Of a stretch of 64,000 nt of DNA, positions 25,258-34,647 are shown in pieces. Below the pieces are notes generated by a model. The model was not told the DNA's origin and did not search any database. It was given only the letters and a program-made list of their open reading frames with translations. A program made the position numbers and the translations under genes. Source of the DNA: Arthrobacter sp. ZGTC131. Lineage in GTDB: Bacteria > Actinomycetota > Actinomycetes > Actinomycetales > Micrococcaceae. Within the stretch, counting starts at the first letter, position 1. Each line of letters opens with the position of its first letter. Where the stretch lies: contig NZ_PJIK01000001.1 of the NCBI RefSeq assembly GCF_002929275.1, positions 372,001-436,000 on the forward strand, read 5' to 3'.

Positions 25258-26093
25258 CTTCTGTTCTCTACGACGTCCCGGGCCCCAAAGCCCGAAGAAT
25301 CTCCCTGATCGGCTCGATCGTCGGCGTTGTCGTCATCGGCGGCCTGCTCGCGCTTGCAATTGTCACGCTCGCCCAGCAGGGAATCTTCCAAGCACAGCGG
25401 TGGGCTATCTTCGGACAGGCGGACGTCTGGACGCTGCTCTTTAACGGCATGAGCGCCACGTTGAGTGCCGCCGCCATCGCAGCTGTCATCGCCTTCCCGC
25501 TGGGCCTGCTCCTGTGCCTCATGCGCATTTCGGATATCGCCTGGATCAGGGTTCCCACCAGGATCGTGCTGGAATTCCTGCGCGGCATGCCCGTGGTCCT
25601 CATGATGCTGTTCGTGCTGCTCGTGTTCGCCACGAACTCGTTCGTTGCAGTCGTTGCTGGCTTGGTCCTCTACAACGCAGCCATCTTCGCCGAAATCATC
25701 CGCGCAGGCATCCAGTCCCTGCCCAAAGGCCAGCGCGAAGCCGGCCTAGCGATCGGCCTGACCAGTTTCCAGTCCCGGCTCAGTGTTGAACTGCCGCAGG
25801 CCATCAGGCGCATGCTGCCCTCCCTAGTGGCTCAGCTCGTGGTCCTGCTGAAGGACACGTCGCTGGGTTACATCGTGGCCTACGGTGAACTGCTGCGCGC
25901 CGTACAGGTGATGGCCGACTTCCTCGGCCCGCAGTTCCTGTTCCCGGTGTTCTTCGTCGCGGCGGCAATTTACATCGCCATCAACCTGGCCGTGTCCCGC
26001 CTCGCCATCTGGATTGAGCGCCGTGGTTCAAAGAAGGCCGCCGGCGGCGTGGCGAAGGCCCCCACGGCCGGCGTCTCCACCGTGGTGAAGTAA
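25254..26093 (+). CDS. gluD: glutamate ABC transporter permease GluD
   Basis: This 279-residue permease partners GluC. Hydrophobic helices begin at about residue 17 (LIGSIVGVVVIGGLLALAIV); the EAA loop is EAGLAIGLTSFQSRLSVELPQAIR. FLRGMPVVLMMLF replaces the NTP variant of the helix-two motif. ATG 25254 overlaps the gluC stop by four bases, so translation is coupled. The C-terminus is basic and Ala/Gly-rich. A terminator hairpin follows. Confidence 0.92.
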   Translation: MTSVLYDVPGPKARRISLIGSIVGVVVIGGLLALAIVTLAQQGIFQAQRWAIFGQADVWTLLFNGMSATLSAAAIAAVIAFPLGLLLCLMRISDIAWIRVPTRIVLEFLRGMPVVLMMLFVLLVFATNSFVAVVAGLVLYNAAIFAEIIRAGIQSLPKGQREAGLAIGLTSFQSRLSVELPQAIRRMLPSLVAQLVVLLKDTSLGYIVAYGELLRAVQVMADFLGPQFLFPVFFVAAAIYIAINLAVSRLAIWIERRGSKKAAGGVAKAPTAGVSTVVK

Positions 26094-26147
26094 AGCAGTG
26101 AAGTAAAGCTGCGAACTAACCCGTGAATTAAGTCGGCGGGCGCAATG

Positions 26148-26185
26148 ACAGAAGGTCCGCAACCGAGTGGTTGCGGACCTTCTGT
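26148..26185. terminator. stem-loop between convergent gluD and dapE
   Basis: A perfect 17-bp stem (26148-26164 with 26169-26185) has the four-base loop GAGT. There is no long U-run, but its position between convergent genes and its strength fit a bidirectional terminator. Confidence 0.8.
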
Positions 26186-26222
26186 GTGTGCGGCTGATTA
26201 ACCGTTCAGGGGAAACAGCTGG

Positions 26223-27341
26223 TCAGGCAAGCCATGTCTGCAGTGCGCGGAGGCAGGTCCGGACAGCCTCGGCCTCCACGTGCTCATTGTCCTTGTGCGC
26301 CAGCAGCGCATCACCGGGCCCGAAGTTCACTGCCGGGATGCCGAGCTCGCTGAAACGCGCGACGTCGGTCCAGCCGTATTTGGGTTTGGGCTCGGCTCCC
26401 ACTGCTGCCACGAAGGACGCGGCGGCGGGGTGGTGCAGTCCGGGCCGCGCGCCGGCGGCGCTGTCCGTGCGGACCACATCGAAACCTTCGAGTAGCTCCT
26501 GCACGTGGGCCTCTGCCTGGTCGGGCGTCTTGTCCGGCGCGAAGCGGTAATTGATCTCCACCACGCAACGGTCAGGAATGACGTTGCCGGCGGTGCCGCC
26601 GTGGATCTTCACGGCGTTCAGGCTTTCGCGGTAGTCCAGGCCGTCAACGTTGATGGTCTGCGGGCTATACGCTGCCAGCCGTTCCAGGATGGGAGCCGCG
26701 GCGTGGATGGCGTTGCGGCCCATCCAGGCACGGGCCGAATGGGCAGCCTCCCCCGCCGTGGTGGCTTCAAGCCTCATGGTTCCGTTGCAACCTCCTTCAA
26801 CGGTGCCGTCGGTCGGCTCCAGCAGAATCGCGAAGTCGCCCTCCAGCAGGTCGCCGTGGTTGCGGACCAGCCGGCCCAGGCCGCTCTTGACGGCCTCCAC
26901 TTCCTCGTGGTCGTAGAAGACGAACGTGACGTCCTTGGACGGCTCCGCGCCGCCGTCGAACATGGACGCGGCGAGGGCGAGCTGCACCGCAACGCCGCCT
27001 TTCATGTCCGTGGCGCCGCGGCCGTACAGGACTCCCTCGCCAAGAACGCCTGAAGGCCAGCTGGACGGAACCGTTCCCAGCGAGCCCGCCGTCACAGGCA
27101 GCGGCACCGTATCCAGGTGGCCCGCCAGGATCACGCGCTCTGCCCGGCCGAGGTCAGTCCGGGCGATGATCGAGTCCCCGTCCCGGACCAGCTTGAAGCC
27201 GGGAAGCTGGCGGAGCGCGGCCTCCACTGCATCGGCAAGCGCGCCTTCGTTGCCCGACACGCTGTTGATGTCGATGAGGGCAGACGTCAGCAGGGCCACG
27301 TCCTGGCGCAGGTCAAGGGTTACTGTTTCGGCAATCACCAT
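26223..27341 (-). CDS. dapE: succinyl-diaminopimelate desuccinylase DapE
   Basis: DapE hydrolyses N-succinyl-LL-diaminopimelate to LL-diaminopimelate and succinate in the succinylase branch of lysine and peptidoglycan precursor synthesis. The 372-residue M20 metallopeptidase shows the metal and catalytic motifs [28 protein letters not shown] and a dimerisation domain starting about residue 175. Minus-strand TAGAGT lies six bases before an in-frame GTG at 27338, so a leaderless start one codon inside is possible. It is divergent from dapD with only 64 bp between. Confidence 0.93.
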   Translation of the reverse strand: MVIAETVTLDLRQDVALLTSALIDINSVSGNEGALADAVEAALRQLPGFKLVRDGDSIIARTDLGRAERVILAGHLDTVPLPVTAGSLGTVPSSWPSGVLGEGVLYGRGATDMKGGVAVQLALAASMFDGGAEPSKDVTFVFYDHEEVEAVKSGLGRLVRNHGDLLEGDFAILLEPTDGTVEGGCNGTMRLEATTAGEAAHSARAWMGRNAIHAAAPILERLAAYSPQTINVDGLDYRESLNAVKIHGGTAGNVIPDRCVVEINYRFAPDKTPDQAEAHVQELLEGFDVVRTDSAAGARPGLHHPAAASFVAAVGAEPKPKYGWTDVARFSELGIPAVNFGPGDALLAHKDNEHVEAEAVRTCLRALQTWLA

Positions 27342-27393
27342 CCAACTCTATCGCCGCAAGGCGGCAGGTTTCGGCGCGTGCACGTCGTCTCGA

Positions 27394-27399
27394 TACACT
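27394..27399 (+). promoter_or_regulatory. -10 element of leaderless dapD promoter
   Basis: TACACT ends six bases before the ATG at 27406; no Shine-Dalgarno sequence is present. Confidence 0.55.
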
Positions 27400-27405
27400 G
27401 GGGCC

Positions 27406-28434
27406 ATGACTGAAACCGCTTCTTCCGCCGTGCCCGCTGCCCAGACGCTGTCCGACGACTCCCGTTCGGCCTATGGATTCGGAGTGGCCACCATCGCCAC
27501 CCGAAACGGTGACGCCACGGTGCTCGATGTCTGGTTCCCGGCCCCCGCCCTCGGCGTCGCCGCCGAAAGCCTCCGCGCCGTCGAAAACGCCGACGAATCC
27601 TTGGCCGCGATCGCGGCGGAAGGAACCGATGCGGACCGCGGCACCGAGCAGAAGGTTGTGTTCGTGCAGATCAGCCTGGACGAAGCACCGGCGGACACCG
27701 CCGATGCCTACCTTCGACTCCACCTGCTGTCGCACCGCCTCGTCAAGCCGAACACCATCAACCTCGACGGCATCTTCGGGAAGCTCCCGAACGTCGTCTG
27801 GACCAACTTCGGCCCGTGCGCCGTGGACGGTTTTGAACTGACGCGCGCCAAGCTCCGCAAACGCGGCGCGGTGACTGTCTACGGAGTGGACAAGTTCCCC
27901 CGCATGGTTGACTACGTTGTCCCGGCCGGAGTCCGCATCGCCGACGCCGACCGCGTCCGGCTCGGTGCCCACCTCGCCGAAGGCACCACGGTCATGCACG
28001 AGGGCTTCGTCAACTTCAACGCCGGCACGCTGGGCACCTCAATGGTTGAAGGCCGCATTTCGGCCGGCGTGGTGGCGGGCGACGGCACCGACGTCGGCGG
28101 CGGCGCCTCGATCATGGGCACCCTTTCCGGCGGAGGCAAGGAAAAGATCGCCCTGGGCCAGCGGGTGCTGCTGGGCGCAAACTCCGGCGTCGGAATCAGC
28201 ATTGGCGACGACTCCGTGGTGGAGGCCGGCCTCTACGTCACCGCCGGCACGCGCGTCCGCGTGGTCGGTCCTCAGGACGCCGACGGCGAAGACACCTCCA
28301 AGATCATCAAGGCCGTGGAACTCTCCGGCGTGCCCAACCTGCTCTTCCGCCGCAACTCCAGCACCGGTGAGGTGGAAGTCCTGCCGCGCAAGGGCCAGAC
28401 CGTGGAGCTGAACGACGCACTGCACGCCAACTGA
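27406..28434 (+). CDS. dapD: tetrahydrodipicolinate N-succinyltransferase DapD (actinobacterial type)
   Basis: DapD transfers succinate from succinyl-CoA to tetrahydrodipicolinate, the step before DapC and DapE. The 342-residue protein matches the actinobacterial DapD family: N-terminal domain with VLDVWFPAP, then a left-handed beta-helix of hexapeptide repeats (about 175-280, including [20 protein letters not shown] and a [14 protein letters not shown] loop). The ATG at 27406 follows TACACT by six bases. Long in-frame extensions upstream are not supported. Divergent from dapE, so the two lysine genes share a regulatory region. Confidence 0.93.
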   Translation: MTETASSAVPAAQTLSDDSRSAYGFGVATIATRNGDATVLDVWFPAPALGVAAESLRAVENADESLAAIAAEGTDADRGTEQKVVFVQISLDEAPADTADAYLRLHLLSHRLVKPNTINLDGIFGKLPNVVWTNFGPCAVDGFELTRAKLRKRGAVTVYGVDKFPRMVDYVVPAGVRIADADRVRLGAHLAEGTTVMHEGFVNFNAGTLGTSMVEGRISAGVVAGDGTDVGGGASIMGTLSGGGKEKIALGQRVLLGANSGVGISIGDDSVVEAGLYVTAGTRVRVVGPQDADGEDTSKIIKAVELSGVPNLLFRRNSSTGEVEVLPRKGQTVELNDALHAN

Positions 28435-28496
28435 CCGTCCGAATGCCGCCGGCACCGGCATCTACCGGCCTGACGAGGGCCTGAGGGAGTAAGTAC

Positions 28497-29348
28497 GTGA
28501 CACGCAGACGCAAGCTGCGCGGAGCGATCGTCGTGGTCCTCTCCCTCGTACTCGTCGCCGGCGGCGTCTACACGGTGGCGGCGCTGCTGCAGCGTTCGGA
28601 GCAGCTGGTCACGGAAGGCTGCACCGCCGTCGTCGGCACGCAGCGTGCCGAACTGGCCACGGACCAGGCGGCCAACGCGGCCCTGATCACCGCCGTGTCG
28701 GTGCGCCGGGGGCTGCCGCCCCGCGCGGCAAGCATCGCACTGGCCACGGCCATGCAGGAGTCCAAACTGAGGAACGTCGGCCACGGCGATCTGGCGGGAC
28801 CGGACTCCAGGGGCCTGTTCCAGCAGCGCCCCTCGCAGGGCTGGGGCACACAGGAACAGGTGATGGATCCGCACCACGCCACGAATGCGTTTTATGACGC
28901 CCTCGTGGAGGTGCCCGGTTACGCGACGCTGGAGATCACCGATGCGGCGCAGCGCGTCCAGCGTTCGGCGTACCCTCGCGCCTACGCCCAGCACGAGGCC
29001 ATGGGCCGCTCCTTCGCGTCGGCGCTGACCGGCCAGGCCCACGGGGCCCTCGACTGCACGCTGCGCTCTCCCGACGCCGCCGGCGACCCCGCGGCCCTGC
29101 TCGCCGAGGCGGAGTCCGTGTACGGAGGGATTCCCGCCACGGCGTCCGGCCGGACCCTCGAACTGGAGGCAACGGATGACCTGGCGTGGTCGCTGGCGCA
29201 CTGGGCGGTGGCCAACGCGAAGGAGTTCGCCGTGACCCGCGTCCAAGTGGACGGTCAGAACTGGGACCGGCAGGCCCGGAACGGGTGGCAGGCCTCGGAC
29301 GCCTCCGACGGAAAGGTGATCATCACGCTTGCCGAGGCCCCGGCCTAG
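28497..29348 (+). CDS. membrane-anchored lysozyme-fold (transglycosylase-like) protein
   Basis: This 283-residue protein has an N-terminal membrane anchor (about 9-31). Residues 60-145 resemble a lytic-transglycosylase/lysozyme-like fold: a presumed catalytic Glu in TAMQESKLRNVGHGDL, followed by DSRGLFQQRPSQGWGT and ATNAFYDAL. The C-terminal part (about 220-275, AHWAVANAKEFAVTRVQVDG) is like the accessory domain found in related actinobacterial proteins. It may cleave peptidoglycan; activity is unproven. GTG start is preceded by GAGGGAG at seven bases. Its stop overlaps that of the convergent next gene. Confidence 0.65.
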   Translation: MTRRRKLRGAIVVVLSLVLVAGGVYTVAALLQRSEQLVTEGCTAVVGTQRAELATDQAANAALITAVSVRRGLPPRAASIALATAMQESKLRNVGHGDLAGPDSRGLFQQRPSQGWGTQEQVMDPHHATNAFYDALVEVPGYATLEITDAAQRVQRSAYPRAYAQHEAMGRSFASALTGQAHGALDCTLRSPDAAGDPAALLAEAESVYGGIPATASGRTLELEATDDLAWSLAHWAVANAKEFAVTRVQVDGQNWDRQARNGWQASDASDGKVIITLAEAPA

Positions 29349-29956
29349 ACCAGCATTTCCACTACCGGCTGCACATAGCTGCGGAACACCTCGGGCTGGG
29401 ACAGCAGATCGTGGCTCATGATGATCTTGTCCGGTTCCAGGTACCAGGCGCGCTGCTCATCCAGCGGGAGCTCGATGATGGTCAGCGCGAAGTCCCGCGA
29501 ATTCCGGCCCACCTCGAGCAGCCGGTCCTCCACGATGTCCTCCAGCAGGTGCGTGGACCCGCCGGCCACGCGTTCGGCCTCCAGCTCCGCGTATTCTGTC
29601 CGGCGCTCCCGGGCCCACGTCAGGGCTGCCCCGAAGTGCGCCTGCAGGACCCGCCGGAGCGCAGGGGAATTGGCAAAAGACCTGAAGCCTGGCGGCGACA
29701 TCTCCGGGGACATCTGCGGATGGGCTTTGAGGAGCTGTTCCCACCAGGCTTCCCACTCGGTCTTGAGCGCGCTGATGCCACCCACCTCCGCGGTCAGGTG
29801 GGAGTGGTCAGCGTGCCGGACTTTGGGCGCGGCATGGGAAAGGGCCGGAAAGCCCGCACCGTCCAGTCCGGAGACATCACGTATGTAAAGGGCAATGAGC
29901 ATGGGCCCTGACGTGTCCATGGTGATTCGCCAGCCTGGACCGCCTGTGTGCTGCAT
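29345..29956 (-). CDS. conserved hypothetical protein
   Basis: This 203-residue soluble protein has no membrane segments. A Trp/Glu-rich helix (EWEAWWEQLLKAHP) and an acidic C-terminal third (LPLDEQRAWYLEPDKIIMS) are notable, but no known motif is recognised. I chose ATG 29956 because GGAGG (29964-29968) stands seven bases upstream; ATG 29962 is too close to it and ATG 29920 has no ribosome-binding site. It ends on the shared CTAG with the convergent transglycosylase-like gene. Confidence 0.6.
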   Translation of the reverse strand: MQHTGGPGWRITMDTSGPMLIALYIRDVSGLDGAGFPALSHAAPKVRHADHSHLTAEVGGISALKTEWEAWWEQLLKAHPQMSPEMSPPGFRSFANSPALRRVLQAHFGAALTWARERRTEYAELEAERVAGGSTHLLEDIVEDRLLEVGRNSRDFALTIIELPLDEQRAWYLEPDKIIMSHDLLSQPEVFRSYVQPVVEMLV

Positions 29957-30045
29957 CCGCATGCCTCCTTGGCATCTTGATCTCCGCCCCCGCTTTCCGG
30001 CATCCCGCTCTCCGGCTTTCAGTCTATTCCCCCAGCCCGGGGAGG

Positions 30046-30699
30046 TTAATGCTTGGCGGCGGCGGTCCTGCGGAGTCCCGCCAGATGGGATTCAAGCACG
30101 TCCAGGCACATTTCCCGGGTCAGCCACGCCGGCTGTAGGAGGGCGTGCATCGTCAACCCGTCCAAGGTTGCGAGTAGGCGCTCCGCCTCAGTGACCAGCT
30201 GCTCCCCGCCGCGGTCCGCCGTCAGCGCGTCCGCTGGCGCATCGTCCTCCGCCCGAAGCCGGGAGATCAACTGTCCGACGACGGCGGCCACCGCGCGGTG
30301 GCTCCGGTCCGCCTCCGCGGCAAGGAAGGGCCGGATCCGCGCCGCATTCTTAAAAGCGAGCCACGCACAGGCGTCCAGGGCGCGCTCTTCATCCAGGGGC
30401 AGGAATTCGCTCAGCAGGGTTAATACGGCCTCGTGCTGCTCCTCGGCGCCAACTGCCCGGGACACTCCGGCGAGGGCCGCGGCAGCACGGGCCAGGATGC
30501 GGTCCGCGACGGCCGAGAAGGTGAACGCGAGCAGCTCCTCGCTGGTGGCGAAGTAGTGCCGCACGGAACCCACCGCCAGGCCTGCCTCGTCAGCCACCTC
30601 ACGCAGGGACGCACGTTCCAGCCCGTCAGTGGCAATAATCCGGCAAACGGCGTCAACAATCTCCAGGCGCCGGGCGGCGGCATCCACAATTTTGGGCAT
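30046..30699 (-). CDS. TetR family transcriptional regulator
   Basis: This is a 217-residue repressor. The N-terminal helix-turn-helix is DGLERASLREVADEAGLAVG followed by VRHYFATSEELLAF (about 25-60), typical of TetR. The C-terminal ligand-binding helices are Ala-rich. No obvious target gene is adjacent: the neighbour on one side is galE, divergent across 152 bp, and on the other the unrelated hypothetical gene. Start ATG 30699 (MPKIVDAA) is preferred, since the regular TetR N-terminus begins here. Confidence 0.88.
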   Translation of the reverse strand: MPKIVDAAARRLEIVDAVCRIIATDGLERASLREVADEAGLAVGSVRHYFATSEELLAFTFSAVADRILARAAAALAGVSRAVGAEEQHEAVLTLLSEFLPLDEERALDACAWLAFKNAARIRPFLAAEADRSHRAVAAVVGQLISRLRAEDDAPADALTADRGGEQLVTEAERLLATLDGLTMHALLQPAWLTREMCLDVLESHLAGLRRTAAAKH

Positions 30700-30839
30700 C
30701 CTCGTTTTTAGCACGCTTGTGCCGTCAATCTAGGTAGGCCCCGCCGCCGGGAAGGCCCGCCGCGGGCGCCTGAACCCACCGCGGGCCCCGGCCCGTGGCC
30801 GGCGCCCGAAACACTCGGTAACCGCCCCTGCTGTTGGGA

Positions 30840-30845
30840 TACCGT
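30840..30845 (+). promoter_or_regulatory. -10 element of leaderless galE promoter
   Basis: TACCGT ends six bases before the galE ATG at 30852; no Shine-Dalgarno sequence. Confidence 0.45.
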
Positions 30846-30851
30846 TGGATC

Positions 30852-31868
30852 ATGAAAATTCTGGTCACGGGCGGCACCGGTTACATCGGTTCGCACACCG
30901 TATTGTCCCTTCAGGAAGCCGGCCACGAGGTGGTTGTCATCGACAACCTGGTGAACTCGAGCGAGGAGTCCCTGCGCCGGGTCGCCGAGCTCACGGGGAA
31001 GGACGCGGCCTTCCACGACGTGGATCTGGTGGACGAGCCCGCCGTCGACGCCGTCTTCGACCGGCACGGCATCGATGCCGTCATCCACTTCGCGGGCCTC
31101 AAGGCCGTGGGCGAATCCGTCCGCGAGCCGCTGAAGTACTACCACAACAATCTGGTCGGCACCCTGAACCTCATCAGGGCCATGGACCGGCACGGCGTCC
31201 GTTCGATTGTCTTCAGTTCCTCCGCCACCGTCTACGGCGAACACAACGCCGTGCCGTATGTGGAGAAGATGGAAATCGGCGCGAACAACCCGTACGGCCG
31301 CACCAAGGAACAAATCGAGGACATCCTGTCGGACCTCGGCGCCGCGGACGACCGGTGGCACATAGCACTGCTGCGCTACTTCAACCCGGTGGGCGCCCAC
31401 CCCTCAGGCCGCATCGGTGAAGACCCGCAGGGGATCCCGAACAACCTCGTTCCGTTCATCGCCCAGGTGGCCGTCGGCCGGCGCGAGAAGCTCATGGTGT
31501 TCGGCGGCGACTACGACACCCCGGACGGCACGTGCCTGCGCGACTACATCCACGTGGTGGATCTAGCCGACGGCCATGTGGCGGCGCTGGATCACATAGG
31601 CGGCCGCAACGGAGTGTTCCGCTGGAACCTTGGGTCAGGAAAGGGTTCCTCCGTGCTGGAGGTTCTGCGCTCCTTCGAAAAGGCCGTGGGCCGCTCCCTT
31701 CCCTACGAGGTCACGGACCGCCGCGCCGGGGACCTGCCGGCCTTCTGGGCGGACGCCACCTCGGCCTTGGCGGATCTCTCCTGGTCCACAACCAAGACCG
31801 TCGACGAGATGTGCGAGGACCACTGGCGCTGGCAGAAAAACAACCCGCAGGGCTACAACGCCGGTTGA
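30852..31868 (+). CDS. galE: UDP-glucose 4-epimerase GalE
   Basis: GalE interconverts UDP-glucose and UDP-galactose, supplying galactose for cell-wall glycans. The 338-residue short-chain dehydrogenase has the NAD-binding motif TGGTGYIGSHT (residues 6-16), SSSATVYG with the catalytic Ser/Thr, and the catalytic Tyr-Lys pair in NNPYGRTKEQIE (in place of the usual YGRSK). RYFNPVGAHPSG and DYIHVVDLADGH are further signatures. ATG 30852 follows TACCGT by six bases. A 15-bp stem-loop follows. Confidence 0.94.
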   Translation: MKILVTGGTGYIGSHTVLSLQEAGHEVVVIDNLVNSSEESLRRVAELTGKDAAFHDVDLVDEPAVDAVFDRHGIDAVIHFAGLKAVGESVREPLKYYHNNLVGTLNLIRAMDRHGVRSIVFSSSATVYGEHNAVPYVEKMEIGANNPYGRTKEQIEDILSDLGAADDRWHIALLRYFNPVGAHPSGRIGEDPQGIPNNLVPFIAQVAVGRREKLMVFGGDYDTPDGTCLRDYIHVVDLADGHVAALDHIGGRNGVFRWNLGSGKGSSVLEVLRSFEKAVGRSLPYEVTDRRAGDLPAFWADATSALADLSWSTTKTVDEMCEDHWRWQKNNPQGYNAG

Positions 31869-31894
31869 GCCTGGGCGAAACCACCAACAACGAT

Positions 31895-31932
31895 GCAGGC
31901 CGCGCACCCCCTTTCGAGGGTGCGCGGCCTGC
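31895..31932. terminator. stem-loop between convergent galE and gltA
   Basis: A perfect 15-bp stem (31895-31909 with 31918-31932) has an eight-base loop CCTTTCGA. Position between convergent genes and stem strength support a bidirectional terminator; the U-run is weak on the plus strand and better on the minus strand. Confidence 0.75.
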
Positions 31933-31955
31933 GAGGTTTGGGAGCCGGTGGGGAG

Positions 31956-33239
31956 CTAGCGGGCCGGGTAGTGCCGCTCGGGCTCTCCTGTGTAGAGCTG
32001 CCTTGGGCGGCCGATCTTGGTGTTGGGATCGCTGATCATTTCACGCCACTGCGCGATCCAGCCCGGCAGGCGGCCGATCGCGAAGAGCACGGTGAACATC
32101 TTCTCCGGGAAGCCCATGGCCTTGTAGATCAGGCCGGTGTAGAAGTCCACGTTCGGGTAGAGCTTGCGCTGGATGAAGTAGTCGTCACCCAGGGCCTTCT
32201 CTTCGAGACGCATCGCGATGTCCAGCAGTTCGTCGTTGCCGCCGAGCTTGCTGAGGACCTCGTGGGCGGTCGCCTTGATGATCTTGGCGCGCGGATCGTA
32301 GTTCTTGTAGACCCGGTGCCCGAAGCCCATGAGGCGGACGCCGTCTTCCTTGTTCTTGACCTTCTCCATGTAGTCCTCAGGCTTGATGCCGTCGGCCTGG
32401 ATCTGTCGCAGCATCTTCAGGACGGCCTCGTTGGCGCCGCCGTGGGCCGGGCCGAAGAGCGCGTTGATGCCTGCAGAGACGGAGGCGAAGAGGTTGGCGT
32501 TGGACGAGCCGACCAGCCGGACCGTCGAGGTGGAACAGTTCTGCTCGTGGTCGGCGTGCAGGATCAGCAGCAGATCCAGAGCCTTGGCAACCACCGGGTC
32601 CATCTCGTACTGCTCAGCGGGCAGGCCGAAGCTCAGCCGCAGGAAGTTTTCCACGAGGTTGTGGGAGTTGTCCGGGTAGAGCATCGGCTGGCCGATGGAC
32701 TTCTTGTGCGCGTAGGCGGCGATGACCGGCATCTTGGCCATCAGGCGGATGGTGGAGACCTCCACCTGCTCGGCGTTGAAGGGATCCAGCGAATCCTGGT
32801 AGAACGTGGACAGCGCGGACACGGCCGAAGACAGCACGGGCATCGGGTGGGCGTCACGCGGGAAGCCGCTGAAGAAGCCCTTGAGCTCTTCGTGCAGCAG
32901 GGTGTGGTGGCGGATCCGCTGATCGAAGGCATCCAGCTCGGTGGGCGTAGGCAGGTTGCCATAGATGAGCAGGTAGGAAACTTCCAGGAAGCTGGAGTGC
33001 TGGGCCAACTGCTCGATCGGGTAGCCGCGGTACCGCAGGACCCCGGCGTCGCCGTCGATATAGGTGATGGCCGAAGTGGTGGCCGCGGTGTTCATGAAGC
33101 CGGGGTCAAAGGCGACGGCGCCTGTCTGCTTCAGCAGTTTGGAAACGTCATAGCCTTCGTTTCCTTCTACAACCTTGATGCGCGGGAGTTCGAGTTCGCC
33201 GCCCGCATGGCGCAGGGTTGCGCTGGTGGTCTCAGTCAT
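31956..33239 (-). CDS. gltA: citrate synthase GltA
   Basis: Citrate synthase condenses oxaloacetate and acetyl-CoA to start the citric acid cycle. The 427-residue type II (hexameric) enzyme has the catalytic His in FGPAHGGANE, the second His/Arg motif GFGHRVYKNYDPRA and the catalytic Asp in NVDFYTGLIY, plus the N-terminal beta domain (about 1-60). GAGGAG stands five bases before the ATG. The 246-bp region upstream holds a CRP/GlxR-like palindrome and two copies of TGTAGAAAGC. Confidence 0.95.
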   Translation of the reverse strand: MTETTSATLRHAGGELELPRIKVVEGNEGYDVSKLLKQTGAVAFDPGFMNTAATTSAITYIDGDAGVLRYRGYPIEQLAQHSSFLEVSYLLIYGNLPTPTELDAFDQRIRHHTLLHEELKGFFSGFPRDAHPMPVLSSAVSALSTFYQDSLDPFNAEQVEVSTIRLMAKMPVIAAYAHKKSIGQPMLYPDNSHNLVENFLRLSFGLPAEQYEMDPVVAKALDLLLILHADHEQNCSTSTVRLVGSSNANLFASVSAGINALFGPAHGGANEAVLKMLRQIQADGIKPEDYMEKVKNKEDGVRLMGFGHRVYKNYDPRAKIIKATAHEVLSKLGGNDELLDIAMRLEEKALGDDYFIQRKLYPNVDFYTGLIYKAMGFPEKMFTVLFAIGRLPGWIAQWREMISDPNTKIGRPRQLYTGEPERHYPAR

Positions 33240-33270
33240 GGAGTCTCCTCATGAGGCGTCGGGGCCTCTC

Positions 33271-33363
33271 TGTAGAAAGCTTGATCCAACTTCTGGTGAA
33301 GCCGCCCCAAGGAGCCTGCATGGACAGGCATTCCAACGGCCGGGCTACCTTCTTGTAGAAAGC
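33271..33363. repeat. direct repeat TGTAGAAAGC upstream of gltA
   Basis: TGTAGAAAGC occurs at 33271-33280 and 33354-33363, 83 bp apart, in the gltA upstream region. A spaced pair of identical decamers could be a regulator site; no known factor is assigned. Confidence 0.4.
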
Positions 33364-33450
33364 CACCATTGATAGTCAGTTAAAAAGTACCGCCCCTAGG
33401 CAAGGTGGCACTAATCCGCTCGTGCCGAAATGCCCTGAAAACGCCCCACT

Positions 33451-33466
33451 TGTGGTGCGTGTCACA
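33451..33466. promoter_or_regulatory. CRP/GlxR-like binding site upstream of gltA
   Basis: TGTGG-TGCGTG-TCACA matches the TGTGA-N6-TCACA consensus at nine of ten arm positions. It is 212 bp from the gltA start and just beyond the dapC stop. gltA is a GlxR target in Corynebacterium as I recall; here it is inference. Confidence 0.4.
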
Positions 33467-33485
33467 CCATTGTTACGGGCGGCGG

Positions 33486-34634
33486 TTACGCCGCACCGGC
33501 CAGCCGGGCCACCGCAGCGTCGATCCGCTCATCGGATCCGGTGAGCGCCACGCGCACGTAACCGTTGCCGGCCTCGCCGTAGAACACTCCCGGTCCCACC
33601 ACGATCCCCCGTTCCGCGAGGCGCGCGACCGTGTCCCAGGTGGCTTCGCCAGCGGTGCACCACAGGTAGAGGCCGGCCGAGGACTCGTGGACCTCCAGGC
33701 CGAAACGTTCAAGCGCCGGCAGGATCCGCTCTCGGCGCCCCCGGTACAGGTCCTTCTGTGCCTGCACGTGCGCGTCGTCGCCCAGGGCCACCCGCATGGC
33801 TTCCTGGACCGGGTAGGGAACAATCATTCCCGCGTGCTTGCGGCTGTTCACCAGGTTGGCCATGATGGCTGAATCCCCCGCTACGAAGGCAGCCCGATAG
33901 CCGGCAACGTTGGACTGCTTGCTCAACGAATACACCGCGAGGAGGCCTTCATGGGAGCCTCCGGCCACACGGGGATCAAGGACGCTCGGAACAGCCTCTC
34001 CCCCGCGCTGGAGGTCCCATTCGCCCCACCCGAGTTCGGCATAACACTCGTCCGAGGCCACGAGCGCACCGACTTCACGGGCCTGGTCCACGATCTTCCG
34101 CAGCGAAGCCGCGTCCCGCACGCTGCCGGTGGGGTTGCCCGGGGAGTTGACCCAGACCAGCCGGACCTTTGCGCGGGTGGCGGAGTCCAGTTCATCGAGG
34201 TCGTCCGCTGCCACCGCGGTGGCGCCGGAAAAAGTAGCTCCGATGTCGTAGGTGGGGTACGCAACCGTCGGACGGACCACCACGTCGCCCGGCTTCAGGC
34301 CGAGCAGGAACGGCAGCCATGCCACCAGCTCCTTGGATCCGACGGTGGGCATGACGTTTCGGGGGTCGAGCCCCTCCACGCCGCGGCGGCGTGCAAACCA
34401 CCCGGCGATTGCCTCCCGCAGCGCAGGAGTGCCGTGGACCGTGGGGTAGCCGGGAGCGTCCGCCGCGGCCTGCAGCGCCTCCCGGATGACCGCGGGGGTG
34501 GGATCCACGGGCGTTCCGATGGACAGGTTGACGGCCCCGCCCGGGTGCTCGGCGGCTCTGGCGAGGTACGGCGCCATGGCCTCCCACGGGTAATCGGGAA
34601 GGCTCAGGCCGAAGCTACGCACAGCTGTTGTCAC
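33486..34634 (-). CDS. dapC: succinyldiaminopimelate transaminase DapC
   Basis: DapC transaminates N-succinyl-2-amino-6-ketopimelate with glutamate, between the DapD and DapE steps. The 382-residue class I/II aminotransferase carries the PLP lysine in VYSLSKQSNVAGYR and the substrate motifs VNSPGNPTGS and LVASDECYAELGW. It matches the actinobacterial DapC (Rv1178) family, which is always preceded by the ferredoxin gene, as here (13-bp gap). GTG 34634 gives the family N-terminus (TTAVRSFGLSLPDYPWE). Confidence 0.92.
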   Translation of the reverse strand: MTTAVRSFGLSLPDYPWEAMAPYLARAAEHPGGAVNLSIGTPVDPTPAVIREALQAAADAPGYPTVHGTPALREAIAGWFARRRGVEGLDPRNVMPTVGSKELVAWLPFLLGLKPGDVVVRPTVAYPTYDIGATFSGATAVAADDLDELDSATRAKVRLVWVNSPGNPTGSVRDAASLRKIVDQAREVGALVASDECYAELGWGEWDLQRGGEAVPSVLDPRVAGGSHEGLLAVYSLSKQSNVAGYRAAFVAGDSAIMANLVNSRKHAGMIVPYPVQEAMRVALGDDAHVQAQKDLYRGRRERILPALERFGLEVHESSAGLYLWCTAGEATWDTVARLAERGIVVGPGVFYGEAGNGYVRVALTGSDERIDAAVARLAGAA

Positions 34635-34647
34635 TGATGCGCCTGCC

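Noticed and set aside
26926-27405. N-terminal extension of dapD back to 26926
   Set aside because: It runs antisense through dapE and lacks DapD similarity; TACACT and ATG 27406 fit the family N-terminus.
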